Of a stretch of DNA of 7,541 nt, positions 5,808 to 7,541 are shown piece by piece (position 1 is the first letter of the stretch; every line of letters starts with the position of its first letter). This stretch comes from an uncultured Alphaproteobacteria bacterium (lineage in GTDB: Bacteria > Pseudomonadota > Alphaproteobacteria > Rickettsiales > UBA1997). Both the position numbers and the translations under genes were made by a program. The DNA lies in the NCBI GenBank assembly GCA_903858915.1, contig CAIOKL010000015.1, positions 1 through 7,541 on the forward strand, given 5' to 3'. A model generated the notes under the pieces. That model was not told the origin of the DNA. It saw nothing but the letters and a program-made list of their open reading frames with translations, and searched no databases.

Positions 5808-6245
5808 ATGGAAAATATTGAAAGTTACGACATCGTTAAAATCCTTCATATTGTAAGCGTCATGTCGTGGATGGCTGGGCTATTATACTTACCCAGAATT
5901 TTCGTTTATCATTGCAAAGTCGCCGTAAATTCCGAAAGCGATAAACTTTTTCAAGAAATGGAGCGCAAATTATTGCGCTATATCATGAATCCAGCGATGA
6001 TTGCCACTTTCATTTTTGGTTTTTATATGGCAATCCAAATCGGTTTCGAAGGCTCATATTGGCTTCATTTAAAAATTACTTTGGTGCTATTTTTAGCTGG
6101 CTTTCACGCATTTTTAAGCAAATGGCGTAAAAATTTTGCGAGCGGAAAAAATAAAAATTCTGAAAAATTTTATCGAATTATCAACGAAGTTCCAACCTTG
6201 ATAATGATTGTCTCCGTAGCCTTGGTGATTTTAAAACCATTTTAA
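5808..6245 (+). CDS. hemJ: Protoporphyrinogen IX oxidase, HemJ family
   Basis: HemJ is the membrane-bound enzyme that oxidises protoporphyrinogen IX to protoporphyrin IX, the step before iron insertion in haem synthesis, in bacteria lacking HemG and HemY. The 145-residue length is typical. It has four probable membrane helices. The family pattern is clear: KILHIVSVMSWMAGLLYLPR (11-30) with His14 and Arg30, VYH (33-35), MERKLLRYIMNPAM (51-64), YWLHLKI (84-90) with His87 and Lys89, and the C-terminal NEVPTL...VILKPF. It is the first gene of a plus-strand group whose next gene starts 8 nt after its stop. It provides haem for proteins such as the nearby cytochrome c, though the two genes are divergent. 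The weak AAAG before the ATG is not a convincing Shine-Dalgarno. Confidence 0.95.
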   Translation: MENIESYDIVKILHIVSVMSWMAGLLYLPRIFVYHCKVAVNSESDKLFQEMERKLLRYIMNPAMIATFIFGFYMAIQIGFEGSYWLHLKITLVLFLAGFHAFLSKWRKNFASGKNKNSEKFYRIINEVPTLIMIVSVALVILKPF

Positions 6246-6253
6246 TCAAAAAC

Positions 6254-6964
6254 ATGAAAATTGATTATTTTCAATCATCGGAATTTTTAGAAAAAGAAAA
6301 AACTTTTTTAAAAAAACATAATTTGGTAAAAATTATTCAAGATGAAAAAATTTTAATCGATTACATTCCTTACGCCACGAACGACAATTTTTGCCATCAA
6401 CAACTTTATAGCCACCCCTTTATTTACGCACATCGCGATACTTATGAGAATTTACAAAAAACTTCGGAACTCGCTCATGAAAAAGGTTTTAAACTTCGCA
6501 TTTGGGACGCTTATCGACCTTATGAGGTTCAAGCTTTTATGGCCGATAAATTTCCCGAGCATGTTGAAAATGGTTTCGTTTCGCACCCAAGCAAAGGAAT
6601 CGCCACGCATGTTCGCGGTATTGCGATTGATTTAACTTTGGTCGATAAAAATGGCAAAGAATTAGATATGGGAACGGACTTTGATGACATGTCTGCGCAA
6701 TCTCATCATGGCTCAAGCACGATTAATAAAAACAATAAAATTGCCGAAAAAAATCGTCAAATTCTCGCCGAAATTATGCAAAAATCCGGCTTCGAAATTT
6801 ATAAAAATGAATGGTGGCATTATAATTTAAAAATTTCTAAATATGACGAAAAAACTCGAATCTTTAGCGCCGAAAGCGTTGCCGATAAAAAATATCCAAA
6901 AATTCCCGCGGGAGAATTTATTGATTTGTTAACTCCCGAAATAAAAAATTTTCAACGATATTAA
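6254..6964 (+). CDS. D-alanyl-D-alanine dipeptidase family protein (VanX/DdpX-like), copy 1
   Basis: This is a zinc metallopeptidase of family M15D, whose members hydrolyse D-Ala-D-Ala and related dipeptides. All key residues are present: Arg88 in WDAYRP (equivalent to the transition-state Arg of VanX), the zinc ligands His119 and Asp126 in HVRGIAID, the DMGTDFDDMS loop followed by SHH (150-152), and Glu186 (catalytic base) with His189 (third zinc ligand) in EWWHY. There is no signal peptide, so it is probably cytosolic, as for VanX. At 236 residues it is longer than VanX (about 200) because of an N-terminal extension and about 45 residues after EWWHY. Likely roles are recycling of cell-wall dipeptides or D-alanine use. 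No van-type partner genes (vanH, vanA, vanR/S) are visible, so vancomycin resistance is not implied. Confidence 0.93.
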   Translation: MKIDYFQSSEFLEKEKTFLKKHNLVKIIQDEKILIDYIPYATNDNFCHQQLYSHPFIYAHRDTYENLQKTSELAHEKGFKLRIWDAYRPYEVQAFMADKFPEHVENGFVSHPSKGIATHVRGIAIDLTLVDKNGKELDMGTDFDDMSAQSHHGSSTINKNNKIAEKNRQILAEIMQKSGFEIYKNEWWHYNLKISKYDEKTRIFSAESVADKKYPKIPAGEFIDLLTPEIKNFQRY

Positions 6965-6995
6965 AAAATTTAATTAACAAAATTATTTGAAAAAA

Positions 6996-7535
6996 ATGCA
7001 AAATTTAGTTGAAATAAATAATAAAAATCTCGATATAATTTTCGATATTCGCTATGCCACCACCAACAATGTTTGCAAACAAATCTTATATCACGAATCT
7101 TACAACGCACTTCATCCAGAAGCTTATGCAAAATTTGAAAAAGCCGTAAATTACGCCAAAAATCTTGGTTATAAATTTAAAATTTTTGATGCTTATCGTC
7201 CGCTTAAAATACAAAAATTTATGTTCGAATATTTTCAAAAATTTCCACAATATCAAAGTTTTTTTTCCAATCCCGAAACTGGCTCGATTCCTCATTGTCG
7301 CGGTGTCGCACTCGATTTAACTTTATGCGATTTATTTGGCAACGAACTTGACATGGGCAGTGATTTTGATGAACTTTCCAACCTCGCCTTCCACAACTGC
7401 CTCGACATTTCTCAATCCCAACTCAACAACCGCAATACTTTGCTCGGAATTATGGCGTTCGCCGGCTTCGATTTTTATAGTCAAGAATGGTGGCATTATC
7501 AACTTTTTGATGCAAGAAAATACCCCGCGATTTAA
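6996..7535 (+). CDS. D-alanyl-D-alanine dipeptidase family protein (VanX/DdpX-like), copy 2
   Basis: This is a second M15D metallopeptidase directly downstream of the first (31-nt gap), clearly paralogous but strongly diverged. I start it at the ATG at 6996, giving 179 residues. An in-frame TTG at 6987 would add three residues, and neither has a Shine-Dalgarno. The active site is intact: Arg68 in FDAYRP, His100 and Asp107 in HCRGVALD, DMGSDFDEL (119-127), and Glu164 and His167 in EWWHY. Differences from copy 1 are a missing N-terminal extension, a C-terminus ending just 11 residues after EWWHY (LFDARKYPAI), loss of the SHH element (AFHN here), and Cys101 beside the zinc ligand. There is no signal peptide. 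The intact catalytic residues argue against a pseudogene, so different substrate preferences are possible. No terminator is visible in the six bases left in the window. Confidence 0.92.
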   Translation: MQNLVEINNKNLDIIFDIRYATTNNVCKQILYHESYNALHPEAYAKFEKAVNYAKNLGYKFKIFDAYRPLKIQKFMFEYFQKFPQYQSFFSNPETGSIPHCRGVALDLTLCDLFGNELDMGSDFDELSNLAFHNCLDISQSQLNNRNTLLGIMAFAGFDFYSQEWWHYQLFDARKYPAI

Positions 7536-7541
7536 CTCAAA

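Noticed and set aside
6444..6635. Plus-strand ORF in another frame of the first dipeptidase gene
   Set aside because: It overlaps the catalytic core of a well-supported M15D gene and shows no independent signal.
7086..7295. Minus-strand ORF inside the second dipeptidase gene
   Set aside because: It is antisense to the zinc-ligand region of a supported gene and is Phe/Lys-rich, as expected from A+T-rich complement.
6254..7535. Vancomycin-resistance cassette
   Set aside because: Only VanX-like dipeptidases are present, with no vanH, vanA/B ligase or vanR/S in view. The family also has housekeeping members such as DdpX.

Overview
The window is a low-G+C bacterial chromosome segment. It is densely packed with ordinary-looking genes, and one cluster of palindromic repeats sits at the left edge. 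The gene families suggest an alphaproteobacterium, probably near the Rickettsiales or a similar host-associated lineage. They include a membrane-anchored CycM-type cytochrome c, a HemJ-type protoporphyrinogen oxidase, a 'PGD'-containing prepilin-like protein and VanX-like dipeptidases. Intergenic DNA is extremely A+T-rich and few genes have a Shine-Dalgarno sequence. Having both prs and ahcY argues against the most reduced Rickettsia-type metabolism. This placement is inference; no rRNA or other marker gene is present.

Left edge (1-204): three imperfect palindromes. The motif ACGAAG recurs at 5, 71 and 138, a period of 66-67 nt, and each copy is followed by its own hairpin. The last palindrome supplies the stop codon and final codons of a small three-helix membrane protein (179-460, minus strand).

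Minus-strand block (5678 down to 179): transcription runs right to left through prs (PRPP synthase), a membrane cytochrome c starting 2 nt after prs, a prepilin peptidase, ahcY starting 7 nt after the peptidase gene, greA, a prepilin/pseudopilin, and the small membrane protein. A hairpin with a T-run separates ahcY from greA (2023-2059). A perfect 15-bp-stem terminator follows the prepilin gene (499-533). prs to ahcY therefore reads as one probable transcription unit. greA and the prepilin gene are likely separate or semi-separate units, and the prepilin gene has a recognisable promoter candidate.

Plus-strand block (5808 to the right edge): hemJ is followed after 8 nt by a VanX/DdpX-family dipeptidase and after a further 31 nt by a second, diverged paralogue. 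All three probably share a transcript that starts in the 13% G+C divergent region shared with prs.

Functional themes: nucleotide and one-carbon housekeeping (Prs, AhcY), transcript-cleavage rescue (GreA), respiration and haem (CycM-like cytochrome, HemJ), pilin-like secretion or adhesion (prepilin and its probable processing peptidase), and D-amino-acid dipeptide or peptidoglycan-fragment turnover (two VanX-like enzymes). I see no clearly new system. The items most worth a second look are the modular ACGAAG-hairpin repeats invading a gene end, the tandem VanX-like pair, the degenerate second active-site motif of the prepilin peptidase, and the compositionally distinct prepilin gene.
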